Source of the DNA: Oegoconia quadripuncta
Lineage: Eukaryota; Arthropoda; Insecta; Lepidoptera; Autostichidae
Reading direction: 5' to 3'
DNA length: 64,000 nucleotides
Assembly: GCA_949316235.1 (NCBI GenBank)
Contig: OX438754.1
Span: forward strand, 2,155,501 to 2,219,500
In this document: one piece after another, positions 54,401 through 60,195 of the stretch
Numbering within the stretch: the stretch's first letter is position 1
Layout: each line of letters opens with the position of its first letter
The notes under the pieces: generated by a model
What the model was told of the DNA's origin: nothing
Database searches by the model: none
Seen by the model: only the letters and a program-made list of their open reading frames with translations
Program-made: the position numbers and the translations under genes

Positions 54401-56029
54401 ATGATGTACGCTGTATTCTTCATGTAGCTTTTGTTAATTGTGCAATAAAGAGTATTTGAATTGAATTGAATTGAATTGAATAGAAGAAACAGTTACATTT
54501 CGCGCCTAAATACGTTCTCTTGCTTTTTTTTATACGACGGGTTCGTACTTGATCTCAATCACACCTGATGTTAAGTGAAGATGAGGTCGAAGGTGGTAGC
54601 ATACTGACCCGGAAACCCCAACACATTTGAGGGACTGGCTATCTTATCTCTGACAACCGGAACACAACAATGCTATTAACATTGCTGTTTGGCGACTGAG
54701 TGAGTATTTAAACATGTACCCCGCTGGGGATCGAACCCGCGACCTCCGAATCGTAAACCCAATGTTGTTTACATTGAGCCACGGAGGCGGTTGCTCCAAC
54801 TAATGGGCCAATCAGCCATCATGGTTTTTCGAGACATGAGCCTACTTGCTCTGGGCTCCGTCCATACGCGCATTTCTTGACTATCTACAAATATTTATTG
54901 TATGTCCTTGGTCCCTTACACAGTTCTCCCTTTTTGGGGCAAGCTTTTATAAACACAGAGCGACATGGCGTCAAGATTCAACAGTCCACTCTAAAAATAT
55001 TCTCAAATATTTTGCTCAATTTCCAGCCGGGGTCGCTTCCGGTGCTATACGTGTGCGTATATCTTCTAGCGCTCCGACTACTTTACGGGACACTTCGTAT
55101 CGCACTTAAGGTACAGGGGACTTTCCTTCACTGTTTAAGAGCAGTTGCATAAATGGACATAAGTAATTAAATTAAATTTAAAAACTTATTGGTATATGGC
55201 GTGAATGGGAATTGAAGCAGTACCTCCTAAATTGGGAGACCGCGTCTTAACCGCCGCCACTGACGCTCTAACGTTACCATCCAGTCGTTTGTGTGCTACG
55301 AGGGAATAAAGAATTCTTCATGATGAAGACATAACCCTGGGAACCAATCGCGCTATTTTATATACAAAGGTTTTACCGTTCGAACGGAACGTTCATGGTT
55401 TTGGTTTAGCTTTAGTTAAGCTGAAGTAAAAAATGGTATCGCGCTATTTTTTGTGAACGATTATATCGTTCACGCTACCAAAGTAAAACCAAACCCAAAA
55501 TGTTTAGAGCTAACCACGAGTAATAAAAAAAAAACTAGTTTAATTTCTGTTCAAATGATTAGCGCGATCCGAAATGCGCTTAACGTAACGTTTTTTGTTA
55601 TTTTTTTTTATATAAGAGGGCGGCAAACGCGCATGCGGTCACCTGATGGAAAGCAATCACCGCCGCCCAAGGACACCCGCAACACCAAAAGGGTCACAGA
55701 TGCGTTGCTGGCCTTTGAGGAAGGTGTAGGCTCGTTTCTTGAAGGTTCCAATGTCGTACTCGTTCGGGAATATCGCTGCAGGAAGTCCGTTCCACAGGGT
55801 GGTCGTACGTGGTAGAAAGTTTCTTTAGAAACGTACAGTGGTAGACTTCCACTCATCCAGGTGATGTGTTAGCTTTGGTATTATCGTTTAAACTTAGCCC
55901 GATCGGCCCCCTGTATTCGTAGAAGTAGTGAAAGAAGTTCAAACTCACCAGCTATATCTAACGCGGTCTCGTAGTCAGCTACTTCCTGTATTTGGGCGCC
56001 ACGTGTGTCGCAAGCCCCTCTGCGCGTGG
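36089..56029 (-). CDS. SV2-like major facilitator transporter 2, 10 exons found, start exon missing
   Basis: Paralogue of the transporter at 17973-32745. Exons in transcript order: 55949..56029 (start uncertain), 48410..48571, 45081..45248, 43433..43549, 42615..42847, 39244..39416, 38357..38591, 36875..37155, 36456..36583, 36089..36213, all minus strand. The last nine total 1622 nt, with GT-AG borders and an open frame throughout, ending at TAA. Motifs: YETALDIAGYGRF at the N-terminus, GIVGDVFGRR (motif A after TM2), CLPESPRLL after TM6, GAWWGRAGGVATN before TM11. The TM7-TM8 lumenal loop is longer than in transporter 1 and has an NTT sequon. About 567 residues are covered without the initiator Met, because exon 1 as seen has an in-frame TAA upstream and no ATG. 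Twelve-helix membrane transport is sure; the substrate is unknown. Confidence 0.87.
36456..36583 (-). CDS. Transporter 2 exon with TM11-TM12
   Basis: Acceptor CCATTTCAG, donor GTAAGT, in phase 2, out phase 1. It codes GLGVCWGAWWGRAGGVATN then VGVLLDYSC and the start of TM12; the GR..G spacing matches [10 protein letters not shown] of transporter 1. Confidence 0.87.
36875..37155 (-). CDS. Transporter 2 exon with TM8-TM10, very Ala/Cys rich
   Basis: Acceptor TTCTTCCAG, donor GTAATT, in phase 0, out phase 2. It codes 93 residues starting VFTSGLIVGACCVLG; the middle is dominated by Ala and Cys, for example CALACALACACLAACACSC. The DNA here is far more GC-rich than its surroundings. The usual basic loop between TM8 and TM9 is present (GARGVRRA). 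Both splice sites are in frame with the neighbours, so this is real coding sequence despite its odd composition. Confidence 0.83.
37380..37530 (+). mobile_element. Old LINE 3' tail
   Basis: AAAAGAACAAGACTTGAGTT ... AACTTTGTGTTAGTGAGCAATAATGG, a diverged relative of 10421-10602. Confidence 0.45.
37795..38040 (+). repeat. Decayed ~16-bp minisatellite in transporter 2 intron
   Basis: Units near ACAACGTTTCATTTGG recur with changes (GCCAACCAACGTTTTG, GCCGATGTTTCACTTTG, ACAAATCGTTTGGG, AAACATTTCACTAGGC) at about 15-17 bp spacing. Confidence 0.55.
38357..38591 (-). CDS. Transporter 2 exon with the lumenal loop
   Basis: Acceptor CTGTTTTAG, donor GTTAGT, in phase 2, out phase 0. It codes GFGLNLWIPELLLRMQGREC then a 60-residue polar loop with an NTT sequon and several Asp/Asn/Ser, lumenal between TM7 and TM8. 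It is 23 residues longer than the matching exon of transporter 1. Confidence 0.87.
38746..39065 (-). mobile_element. LINE C-terminal remnant (RRW..D family), reversed
   Basis: The minus strand reads HDRIRNDEIRRQMKLTDIAQRI, then GKFLDAGRFRPFALEF and GLYSAVDFLRLI, homologous to 22283-22670 and 47563-47722. Confidence 0.68.
39244..39416 (-). CDS. Transporter 2 exon with the central loop and TM7
   Basis: Acceptor TGATCCAG, donor GTAAGTG, in phase 0, out phase 2. It begins IKKLIQDNIF, gives a charged cytoplasmic loop, then TM7 (SSLILLVFFANMAA). Confidence 0.87.
39498..39811 (+). mobile_element. SINE-A, full length
   Basis: CCGCCTCCGTGGCTCAATGA to CCCGTTGTGCATAAAAAA, B box GGTTCAATCCCCAGCGGAG. 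Intron upstream of the TM7 exon of transporter 2. Confidence 0.8.
39890..40211 (+). mobile_element. SINE-A, full length, tandem neighbour
   Basis: Second full copy, same orientation, 78 bp after the previous one, with a less diverged head (GGTTCGATCCCCAGCGGGGT). Confidence 0.82.
40358..40624. mobile_element. Foldback MITE, copy 2, with insert
   Basis: Same arms as 10610-10806 (CAGTGGCACCCTCATAAGGT left; ATCCTATGAGGGCGCCACTG right). The centre holds about 90 bp not in copy 1, including TAATAAAGAATATTTGTTG, like a LINE tail. Confidence 0.7.
40680..41022 (+). mobile_element. LINE C-terminus and 3' end (TTTGACTTTGA tail)
   Basis: Uninterrupted copy: ATACTATAAAACAGAAACTT, TCAGACTATTTAGATGATAA, AGCAACCCTTCGAGTTTCTT, end AAGCATCTTTGACTTTGACT. 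Used as reference for the split copy at 28655-29300. Confidence 0.72.
41023..41567. other. Transporter 2 intron, no element resolved
   Basis: Noncoding; 41510-41560 has ACAATACAATGCAATACAAT followed by T-rich DNA, like a reversed LINE tail. Confidence 0.4.
41568..41957. repeat. Large AT-rich interleaved direct and inverted repeat
   Basis: A unit with GGTACAATATTTAACAATGC then TTGCTTAAAATTATGACG occurs twice forward (about 41580 and 41685) and twice reversed (about 41797 and 41910), with ACGTATATA runs between. The whole block is close to a palindrome. Confidence 0.85.
42024..42262 (+). mobile_element. SINE-C, full length
   Basis: Head GACCGATTGATGTAGTGGTG, B box GGTTCGAATACCGCGAGGGG, body as at 28801, ending ATGTTTATTTTATTTATTTA. 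Confidence 0.8.
42615..42847 (-). CDS. Transporter 2 exon with TM5-TM6 and PESPRLL loop
   Basis: Acceptor ATTCTATTCCAG, donor GTAAGG, in phase 1, out phase 0. It contains MYSWRLYLALASLPAF (TM6), CLPESPRLLSDTNRTDKAL and ends YKMNHGKAEEFK, matching exon 5 of transporter 1 in content and phase. Confidence 0.9.
43433..43549 (-). CDS. Transporter 2 exon with TM4-TM5
   Basis: Acceptor TTCTTCCTCAG, donor GTAAAT, phase 1 at both ends. It codes GPSTLVFTYLSDLVGAKRRQ followed by a hydrophobic TM5 ending WLILP. The donor is weaker than its neighbours (GTAAAT) but the frame and homology support it. Confidence 0.87.
43741..44069 (+). mobile_element. SINE-A, nearly full length
   Basis: GCGTGGCTCAATGTAAACAA to GTTGTTCATGAAAAAAAAAA; the first few bases of the head are missing. 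190 bp upstream of the TM4-TM5 exon in transcript terms. Confidence 0.8.
44095..44360. mobile_element. Foldback-element piece split by another MITE
   Basis: TTCGGCTGAATTCGGCTATG and CGTAATCAG on the left and AGAGTCACCAGTAAACAG on the right match 23775-24255; the middle is the MITE at 44160-44321. Confidence 0.55.
44160..44321. mobile_element. MITE with ~60-bp inverted arms, nested
   Basis: The left arm has AGTGGCGAGCGTTTCTATAA and CGACAAACGCTAACG; the right arm is its near-perfect reverse complement ending CCACTTGTCTATAGG. Only about 30 bp separate the arms. Confidence 0.75.
44388..44541 (-). mobile_element. LINE fragment, family of 24547-25062, reversed
   Basis: The minus strand has ACTGATTTAAGGGGGTGAAT and GCTGGGTATGGTAGAAGATTG-like sequence, matching the YGSECW segment, then the same upstream block as 11899. 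Confidence 0.62.
44557..44884. mobile_element. MITE with GGCCCGTATTAATAAA termini
   Basis: Inverted ends GGCCCGTATTAATAAACCAA and TGATTTATTAATACGGGCC; the interior repeats TTATTAATAC, CTCAAG and TTTATTAATCAAC in both orientations. Non-coding. Confidence 0.72.
45081..45248 (-). CDS. Transporter 2 exon with TM2-TM4 (motif A)
   Basis: Acceptor GCATCACCAG, donor GTGAGTAAG, phase 1 at both ends. GGTASAFFWGIVGDVFGRRT is the TM2-loop-TM3 motif A; it ends in LLLAARSINGFLIG. Its 3' intron is phase 1, whereas the matching intron of transporter 1 is phase 2. Confidence 0.9.
45494..45625 (+). mobile_element. SINE-A 3' part with deletion
   Basis: From GCCAATGTTAATAGCATTGT to GTTGTGCATAAAAAAAAA, missing about 35 bp around the GTTTCCGGGTCAGTA region. 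Confidence 0.72.
45628..46110. other. Transporter 2 intron, nothing recognised
   Basis: AT-rich; no ORF, repeat or splice-bounded exon. Confidence 0.5.
46112..46541 (+). mobile_element. Mariner-type MITE, copy 4
   Basis: Same family, about 430 bp, TA at 46110-46111 and 46542-46543. A T-rich insertion near 46465 makes it the longest copy. In intron 2 (45249-48409) of transporter 2. Confidence 0.81.
46862..46975 (+). repeat. Dispersed repeat F, copy 1
   Basis: GTAGGATACAAAAATATCAC then TTGAAAGTCAACATGTTATT and GTGTTATGGTTAGGGAGAAG, matching 52889-53003. Confidence 0.6.
47563..47722 (+). mobile_element. LINE C-terminal fragment (RRW..D family)
   Basis: Reads TDDLIKVAGNRWMQAASNLS then LWKSM, EEAYVQQWTA, the same stretch as 22550-22660. 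Confidence 0.68.
47733..47984. mobile_element. SINE-A with inverted 5' part
   Basis: 47733-47912 is the 5' half on the minus strand (ending CCACGGAGGCGG), followed at 47917 by the 3' end on the plus strand to GTTGTGCATAAAAAAAA. Head to head in one insertion, as left by twin priming. Confidence 0.72.
48081..48235 (-). mobile_element. SINE-C, head truncated
   Basis: Minus-strand body (TAAATATTTCGGACACTTAC ... ATGTTCGTATTCATCACA); the tRNA-like head is missing. 175 bp from the TM1 exon of transporter 2. Confidence 0.73.
48410..48571 (-). CDS. Transporter 2 exon with TM1
   Basis: Acceptor TTTTCGCAG, donor GTAAGAC, phase 1 at both ends. It codes YGRFSRSALGACACAFF.. through SRCELQLTTYQAGLINMAFMSG, the TM1 region and loop; it corresponds to exon 2 of transporter 1. 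Confidence 0.88.
48715..48800 (+). mobile_element. SINE-A middle fragment
   Basis: GTTGGTGTTAGGGCATTTTA to GCCGCCAGACAGCAATA; interrupted by the SINE-B that follows. Confidence 0.65.
48800..49058 (-). mobile_element. SINE-B, full length, reversed
   Basis: From TATCCTTATCCTTGGACATA to CACCAAACAGGTCGTC, with B-box complement GCGGGATTCGAACCCGCGAC. It starts inside the preceding SINE-A fragment. Confidence 0.8.
49251..49493 (+). mobile_element. SINE-D, full length
   Basis: tRNA-like head GCGTCGGTGGCTCAGTAGTT, GACGCGGTCTCCCAATTTGG, B-box-like ATTCGATTCCCAG; body TTTATCCGACTGCTCTTAAA and CCAACCCGCATTGACCCAGC. Confidence 0.75.
49505..49842 (+). mobile_element. SINE-A with a snap-back 3' end
   Basis: Head CCGCCTCCGTGGCTCAAT, most of the B-box region lost. 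Near 49713-49760 the sequence reads CCTTCGGCCTCATTTTCACT then returns as AAGTGAAGATGAGGCCGAAGG, a local inverted duplication. Confidence 0.7.
49900..50008 (+). repeat. Compound (AC)n/(ACGC)n microsatellite, interrupted
   Basis: CACACACACACAC runs with ATGC/ATAT interruptions, then (GCAC)n with GCATGC steps. Confidence 0.88.
50009..51057. other. Transporter 2 intron 1, unassigned
   Basis: 50460-50600 is a GC-richer patch with a short ORF (SRMNSAAGFYPQHMLSLDHF), possibly a LINE scrap; 50641-50660 is a (CTATT)n run. No exon. Confidence 0.4.
51121..51353 (+). mobile_element. SINE-B inside repeat G
   Basis: ACGACCTGTTTAGTGTAGTG head, B box GGTTCGAATCCCGCCAGGGG, body with a short deletion after GAATATGGACAT. 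Confidence 0.78.
51391..51421 (+). repeat. (CA)n microsatellite
   Basis: About 15 CA units. Confidence 0.92.
51425..51468. repeat. Perfect 20-bp hairpin with 4-nt loop
   Basis: AAAATTACTTCTCTAATATA, loop CATA, then its exact reverse complement. Directly follows the CA repeat. Confidence 0.88.
52128..52452 (+). mobile_element. SINE-A, full length
   Basis: CCGCCTCCGTGGCTCAATGT to CCCATTATGCATAAAAAAAA; B box GGTTCGATCCCCAGCGGGGT. Confidence 0.82.
52889..53003 (+). repeat. Dispersed repeat F, copy 2
   Basis: Same sequence as 46862-46975, in the same orientation. Confidence 0.6.
53269..53521 (+). mobile_element. SINE-B, full length
   Basis: CGACCTGTTTGGTGTAGTGG head, B box GGTTCGAATTCTGCTAGGGG, end GGACCTAGATGGCGCTGTGT. 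Followed at once by a SINE-D. Confidence 0.8.
53549..53800 (+). mobile_element. SINE-D
   Basis: GAGTGTCGGTGGCTCTGCGG head, GACGCGGTCTCCCAATTTGG, TTTATCCGACTGCTCTTAGA and CCAACCCGCACTGGGCCAGG. The end blends into CCCTCATTATAAGAAGGGCA. Confidence 0.73.
54350..54480 (+). mobile_element. LINE 3' UTR (TGTGCAATAAAGAGTATTTG family)
   Basis: TTTGCCTGGAAGAGATCGCT ... GATAAGGCCGCC ... TGTGCAATAAAGAGTATTTG, then (AATTG)n. Confidence 0.7.
54523..54792 (-). mobile_element. SINE-A, reversed, internal deletion
   Basis: Ends at GCCACGGAGGCGG (complement of the head); lacks about 60 bp between the GCCAAACAGC and TACTCA segments. Confidence 0.78.
55108..55271 (-). mobile_element. SINE-D, reversed, 3' truncated
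   Basis: Minus-strand head (CCACTGACGCTC at the end) with CCTAAATTGGGAGACCGCGTC; body to AAGAGCAGTTGCATAAATGG. Confidence 0.7.
55320..55560. repeat. Unclassified repeat with small palindromes
   Basis: GAACGATTATATCGTTC (55455-55471) and CCGTTCGAACGG-like steps; CGCGCTATTTT occurs twice. Class unknown. Confidence 0.35.
55613..55866 (-). mobile_element. LINE 3' fragment, same family as 60258-61793, reversed
   Basis: Reverse complement of the same 3' end (T-rich start at 55601 is the A tail; the [14 protein letters not shown] region reads on the minus strand). Only about 250 bp remain. It lies 83 bp downstream of the first recognised exon of transporter 2, inside intron 1. Confidence 0.87.
55949..56029 (-). 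CDS. Transporter 2 first recognised exon (cytosolic N-terminus)
   Basis: Found by its conserved end, DYETALDIAG, with the Gly codon split 1+2 and a GTGAGT donor; it fits the next exon (YGRF) in phase and sequence. The acceptor could be TTGTTTAAG (start 56029) or CGCGCAG (start 56019). No ATG occurs in frame and a TAA closes the frame just upstream, so translation must begin in an earlier exon that I could not identify. Confidence 0.65.
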
Positions 56030-56149
56030 CTTAAACAAAAACAATATCATCATCATCAGCTCGTAAACATCCCACTGCATGGATATAGGCCTTCCTTCCT
56101 ATAAATGTAATTATTGTCATTTAGTAAATCAAGTGTGGGGCTGCCTTCG

Positions 56150-56394
56150 ACCGCCTCCGTGGTTCAACAAACAACATAGGGTGTACGAATCGGAACCGGA
56201 ACACAACAATGCTATTAACATTGTTGTTTGGCGGCAGATTTAGATAAAATGGTGGTAGCAAGCCAGGCGGACATTTAAAATTCCCTACCACCAACCAAAC
56301 CGAGTACTTAAACATGTACCCCGCTGGGCATCGAACCCGCGACCTCCGATTCGTAAACCCTATGTTGTTTACATTGAGTCACGGAGGCGGTTAA
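56150..56394. mobile_element. SINE-A with head duplicated in inverse orientation
   Basis: 56150-56196 is a plus-strand head (CCGCCTCCGTGGTTCAAC); 56197-56394 is the 5' half on the minus strand, ending CACGGAGGCGG. Arms point away from each other. Confidence 0.68.
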
Positions 56395-56645
56395 AATCCA
56401 GCTATAACAATAAAACACAAGTACAGAAACATCAAATATTATGTGTGTACCGCAGTACACAAAAAGGCTACAGCTCAGTGTGTGGATTTACCCGGGGCGG
56501 GTAAAACACTGGTATTCTGCTGGAACGTGAGTGTTAGTCACATGGTACAAATGGAATTTTAAAGTGTTTGGTGTTATTAAATGACAAACTAACATAATTG
56601 GTAAATAAATTTTAGTGTAACAGAAGAGATTTTACATTATAATAA

Positions 56646-56920
56646 TAAATAAATAATAAATACCTTTGCATATACACACAGCGCCATCTAGTTCCACACT
56701 AAGCAACTAGGCTTGTATTATGGATACCAGATGGTTGATAAACTACACAAATACATTTTTTTTTGTAAATAAATACATAAATAAATGAATAACATCCATA
56801 ACTCGGGAACATATTTCTGTATTCACCATACAAACATATGCCCCTAGCCGGATTCGAACCCGCGACCCGCGGATGGTATAGCAGTCAGAATTTTTAACCA
56901 CTACACTAAACAGGTCGTCG
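56646..56920 (-). mobile_element. SINE-B, full length, reversed
   Basis: From TACCTTTGCATATACACACA to CTAAACAGGTCGTCG, B-box complement GGATTCGAACCCGCGACC. Confidence 0.8.
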
Positions 56921-57173
56921 ACGAAACATTACTATATGACTGTGAAGTGAATATTGGGTTATTTCCGTACAATATTGGATTCAATTAATTAAATATACCT
57001 AAATTATCACTACCATTATAGAATAAATTAATAATAAACTCAATAATAAATTAATAACAAATGAAAAATTAAGATATTATTGCAATTTTACATTTCATTT
57101 TAAATGTACAAAATATTTGAATTTATAATGTCCAAGCTATCGATTTAAAGCCTTTCACTGCTTCATATACATA

Positions 57174-57958
57174 TTAGGCCCTTACATATGAAATTGGCGT
57201 TTTGTCGTACTGGCCACTTTGATCTCAAATATCACCTCTTTGGTTAGGAATTACAATTTCAAATTTATACAGCTATTTACTCATGCATTTGTTTTTCGAA
57301 AACCGTATTCCATATGTTCTTTCCATCTTTGGTTTTTTCTTTGCGTCACTCAGTTTACAAAATGGTAAACTTAAAATATCGCGTTATTTACGAGTACGAG
57401 TTCTGCCGTGGCACCAGTGCTGCAGAAACGACTTGAAGGAGGTGTCGCAAAAGAAAACACAGTGCGTTTTTGATTCCAACGTTTTCGTTCTGGAAATTTC
57501 GACCTGCAAAACAAGCCCCGTGGGCGGCCGGAGTCCAAATTTGATAATGAAGAATTGAAGGCTATTGTGGAAGTGGATCCATCGCAACCACGTCCGAGTT
57601 AGCTGCAGGCTGCGATGTTAGTGACAAAACTGTTTTAATCCACTTGAAGCAAATTGGGAAGGTGAAAAATCTTGAAAGGTGGGTCCCTCATGAGCATGGA
57701 GCAAATCTCAAACGCGCGTAGACTGCTGCGTTACATTAGTCAACCGTCATACTAATGCGATGAAAAGTGGATCTTGTACGATAATCGGAAACGCTCATCG
57801 CTCATTTTTAGTAAAGGGATCAATGAACTACTTATGAAATGGCAAAAGTGCATAAATAGCAATGTTACATACTTTGATTAAATAAATATATTATATTTTG
57901 AAAAAATCGACTTTAGGTTACTCCCTTACAAAACGCCAATATCATATATAGGACCTAA
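57174..57958 (+). mobile_element. Internally deleted mariner-family transposon
   Basis: Bounded by inverted repeats (left TTAGGCCCTTACATATGAAA; the right end is its reverse complement with a few changes) and a TA on each side (57172-57173, 57959-57960). The interior encodes pieces of a mariner transposase: the N-terminal paired helix-turn-helix region (YEFCRGTSAAE, then in shifted frames NKPRGRPESKF, EELKAIVE, SDKTVLIHLKQIGKV, ERWVPHE), then a deletion removing most of the catalytic domain, then the C-terminal KGINELLMKWQKC. Several frameshifts and stops are present. About 785 bp remain of the usual 1.3 kb. Confidence 0.85.
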
Positions 57959-58340
57959 TATTATCCTCACGCCACATATAGTAAGCTTCTAACTGTCAAC
58001 TTAAGTAAAAAAAGAATTCTAATGACTGTTTTCAGATGCTTATGGTACATTACATTACGCATAATCGCTGGCTCTAAAGGCTATTGTAAAACAACTTTGC
58101 AAATATCAAACAAATCATTATAAATTATTTCAATGTTATAGTTCCTTAGATATTGTTTTAAATAAGTTGTATTGTTTTGATATTCGCGATAATGTTTGCT
58201 TTACGTTTGTTGCGGACTGAAAAATAAACATTGTTTTACCGTTCATTCATTAGAGTGGGTTTGACACTACATGGAACCATTGTGTAAAGAGAAATAATAG
58301 TGAGTAATCGCCTATGAGGTCTATCTACATGTACATCTAG

Positions 58341-58551
58341 CCGCCTGGCTAGCTACCACCATCTTATCTAAATCTGCCGCCAAGCAGCAATGTTAATAGC
58401 ATTGTTGTGTTCCGGTTGTCAGAGATAAGATAGCCAGTCCCCCAAATGTGTTGGGGTTTCCGGGTCAGTACGCTTCCACCTTCGACCTCATCTTCACTTA
58501 ACATCAGGTGTGATTGAGGTCAAGTACGTACCCGTCGTGCATAAAAAAAAA
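58341..58551 (+). mobile_element. SINE-A, 5' truncated
   Basis: From CCGCCTGGCTAGCTACCACC to CCCGTCGTGCATAAAAAAAA, otherwise close to consensus. Confidence 0.8.
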
Positions 58552-58560
58552 CATAAAGTC

Positions 58561-59105
58561 ACGCCTGTTTCCTGTAGGCAGAGACAAGAGACTTCCACTT
58601 GCTACGATCCTGACACACCTCTTTTCCTTCATTCACTCTCATAAGATTAATAAATAAATAAATAAATATCCTTAGACATGCACACAGCGCCATCTACTTC
58701 CACAGTAAGCAACTATAGGCTTGTGTTATGAATACTAGATGGTTGATATATACTAAATAAATACATTTTTTTTTTGTAAATAAATACTTATTAACAATGA
58801 AAAACATCCATAACTCGGGTACACATGTCCGTATTCATCACACAAACATATGCCCCTCGCGGGATTCGAACCCGCAACCTTTTGGTATAGTGGTCAGAGT
58901 TGCTAACCACTACACCAAACAGGTCGTCAGATTGTTCATATATACTCGTCGCTTTAGGGTACTCTTGACTTGGCCTTTCTTTAAAACGTTCCTGATTTGA
59001 TCATGGTACGTTTGCTGTGGTCTTCCCCTATCAACACTACCATCCACATTCGCATTGTATATCTCTTTCGTTAGTCTTCTGTCATTCATCCTCTCCACAT
59101 GTATA
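58561..59105 (-). mobile_element. LINE 3' end ([11 protein letters not shown] family), split by SINE-B
   Basis: Minus strand: [49 protein letters not shown], then the 3' end AGTGGAAGTCTCTTGTCTCT and GGAAACAGGCGTGAC. The SINE at 58649-58928 interrupts it. Confidence 0.8.
58649..58928 (-). mobile_element. SINE-B with AGATT target-site duplication
   Basis: Full-length reversed SINE-B; AGATT at 58644-58648 and 58929-58933 flank it. The host LINE continues on both sides without loss. Confidence 0.85.
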
Positions 59106-59600
59106 AAACCATCTCAGCGGTCTCTCTGAGGTCTATCTTGTATCAATTAGTGTAAGTTAGTGAATAATCTTTTAATTTCTAATGTGTTTTATTTTATTTT
59201 ATTCAAGAATTATGTTTTATAATCTTATATGTAGACAATGGAGGTCATTGTGTAACTAATTCCGTTATCCACGACAATTTTATATACATATAACAACAAA
59301 GACAGAAAAGCAATCCGAATCAGTTAATTTAAAACTTAAGTATCACCAATGTTACAGGACTTCCAAACATTGTTTCTTATATTGGTTTTTAGACAAAAGG
59401 AATACATCCACATCCGTTAGATATTTATTATAGATGTTAGTCAGTCGACACAGGGGGGCACGCTCAGCTGCATGCGTTCTGCTTGTGTTAAACGCAAATA
59501 AGCGATGTGGTTATAATACCCTTATTCTTAGAGAACCACTAGGTAAATTGTAATTAATTTCATTCACCACTTCCATACAATCAATATTGTTATGCAGCAA
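59106..59600. other. No gene recognised
   Basis: AT-rich; a short patch 59440-59540 (GGCACGCTCAGCTGCATGCG) may be a LINE scrap. No exon seen. Confidence 0.4.
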
Positions 59601-59602
59601 AC

Positions 59603-59976
59603 TATACAGGGTGTCCCTGGAAGTATGGATCAAATCGAACAGGGGCATGGGGAAGGTCATTCCCAAACTTAAGCTGAAAAAAAAAAAATAAAAAAAAAAA
59701 AAAAAAAAAAATAAGAAAAAAAATTAATTAATTATTTTTAATAAAAAAATTAATTAATTATTTTTAATTAAAAAATTAAGCTGATAGCTTTGCTAGTTTT
59801 CTTTTAAAAATTTTTTTTGTATAAGCACTATTCGATAATATGAAAATGTAAAAAATTGATCATAACTTTTGAACCGTCAAAAATGGCACCGACATTCATA
59901 GGGTTAAAAAGTTTGGGAATGACCTTCCCCATGCCCCTGTTCGATTTGATCCATACTTCCAGGGACACCCTGTATA
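59603..59976. mobile_element. Foldback MITE with ~65-bp near-perfect arms
   Basis: Starts TATACAGGGTGTCCCTGGAA and ends with the reverse complement; the arms also share AACAGGGGCATGGGGAAGGT and CATTCCCAAACTT. The centre is A-rich (59670-59780) with ATTAATTAATTA repeats. Confidence 0.82.
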
Positions 59977-60195
59977 AAACACGCATTCCTCTAATATACT
60001 GCCGTCTAATGTTTGCAACCATGCCTTCTTAAAAGGTATAAGAAAGAGTGGATCTTCCTTGGATAAAAATATATCATTATGTATCCTGCATAAAGCAAAT
60101 AAATTATTTTGATTAATTTTAACATGCTATGGAAATATAGTGTATGCTTATTTTGAAATTCACTAATTTTATAATTCTAAATAAATATGTTTGCA

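Noticed and set aside
55453..55815. 120-codon plus-strand ORF
   Set aside because: Mostly the antisense of a LINE 3' end plus an unclassified repeat.
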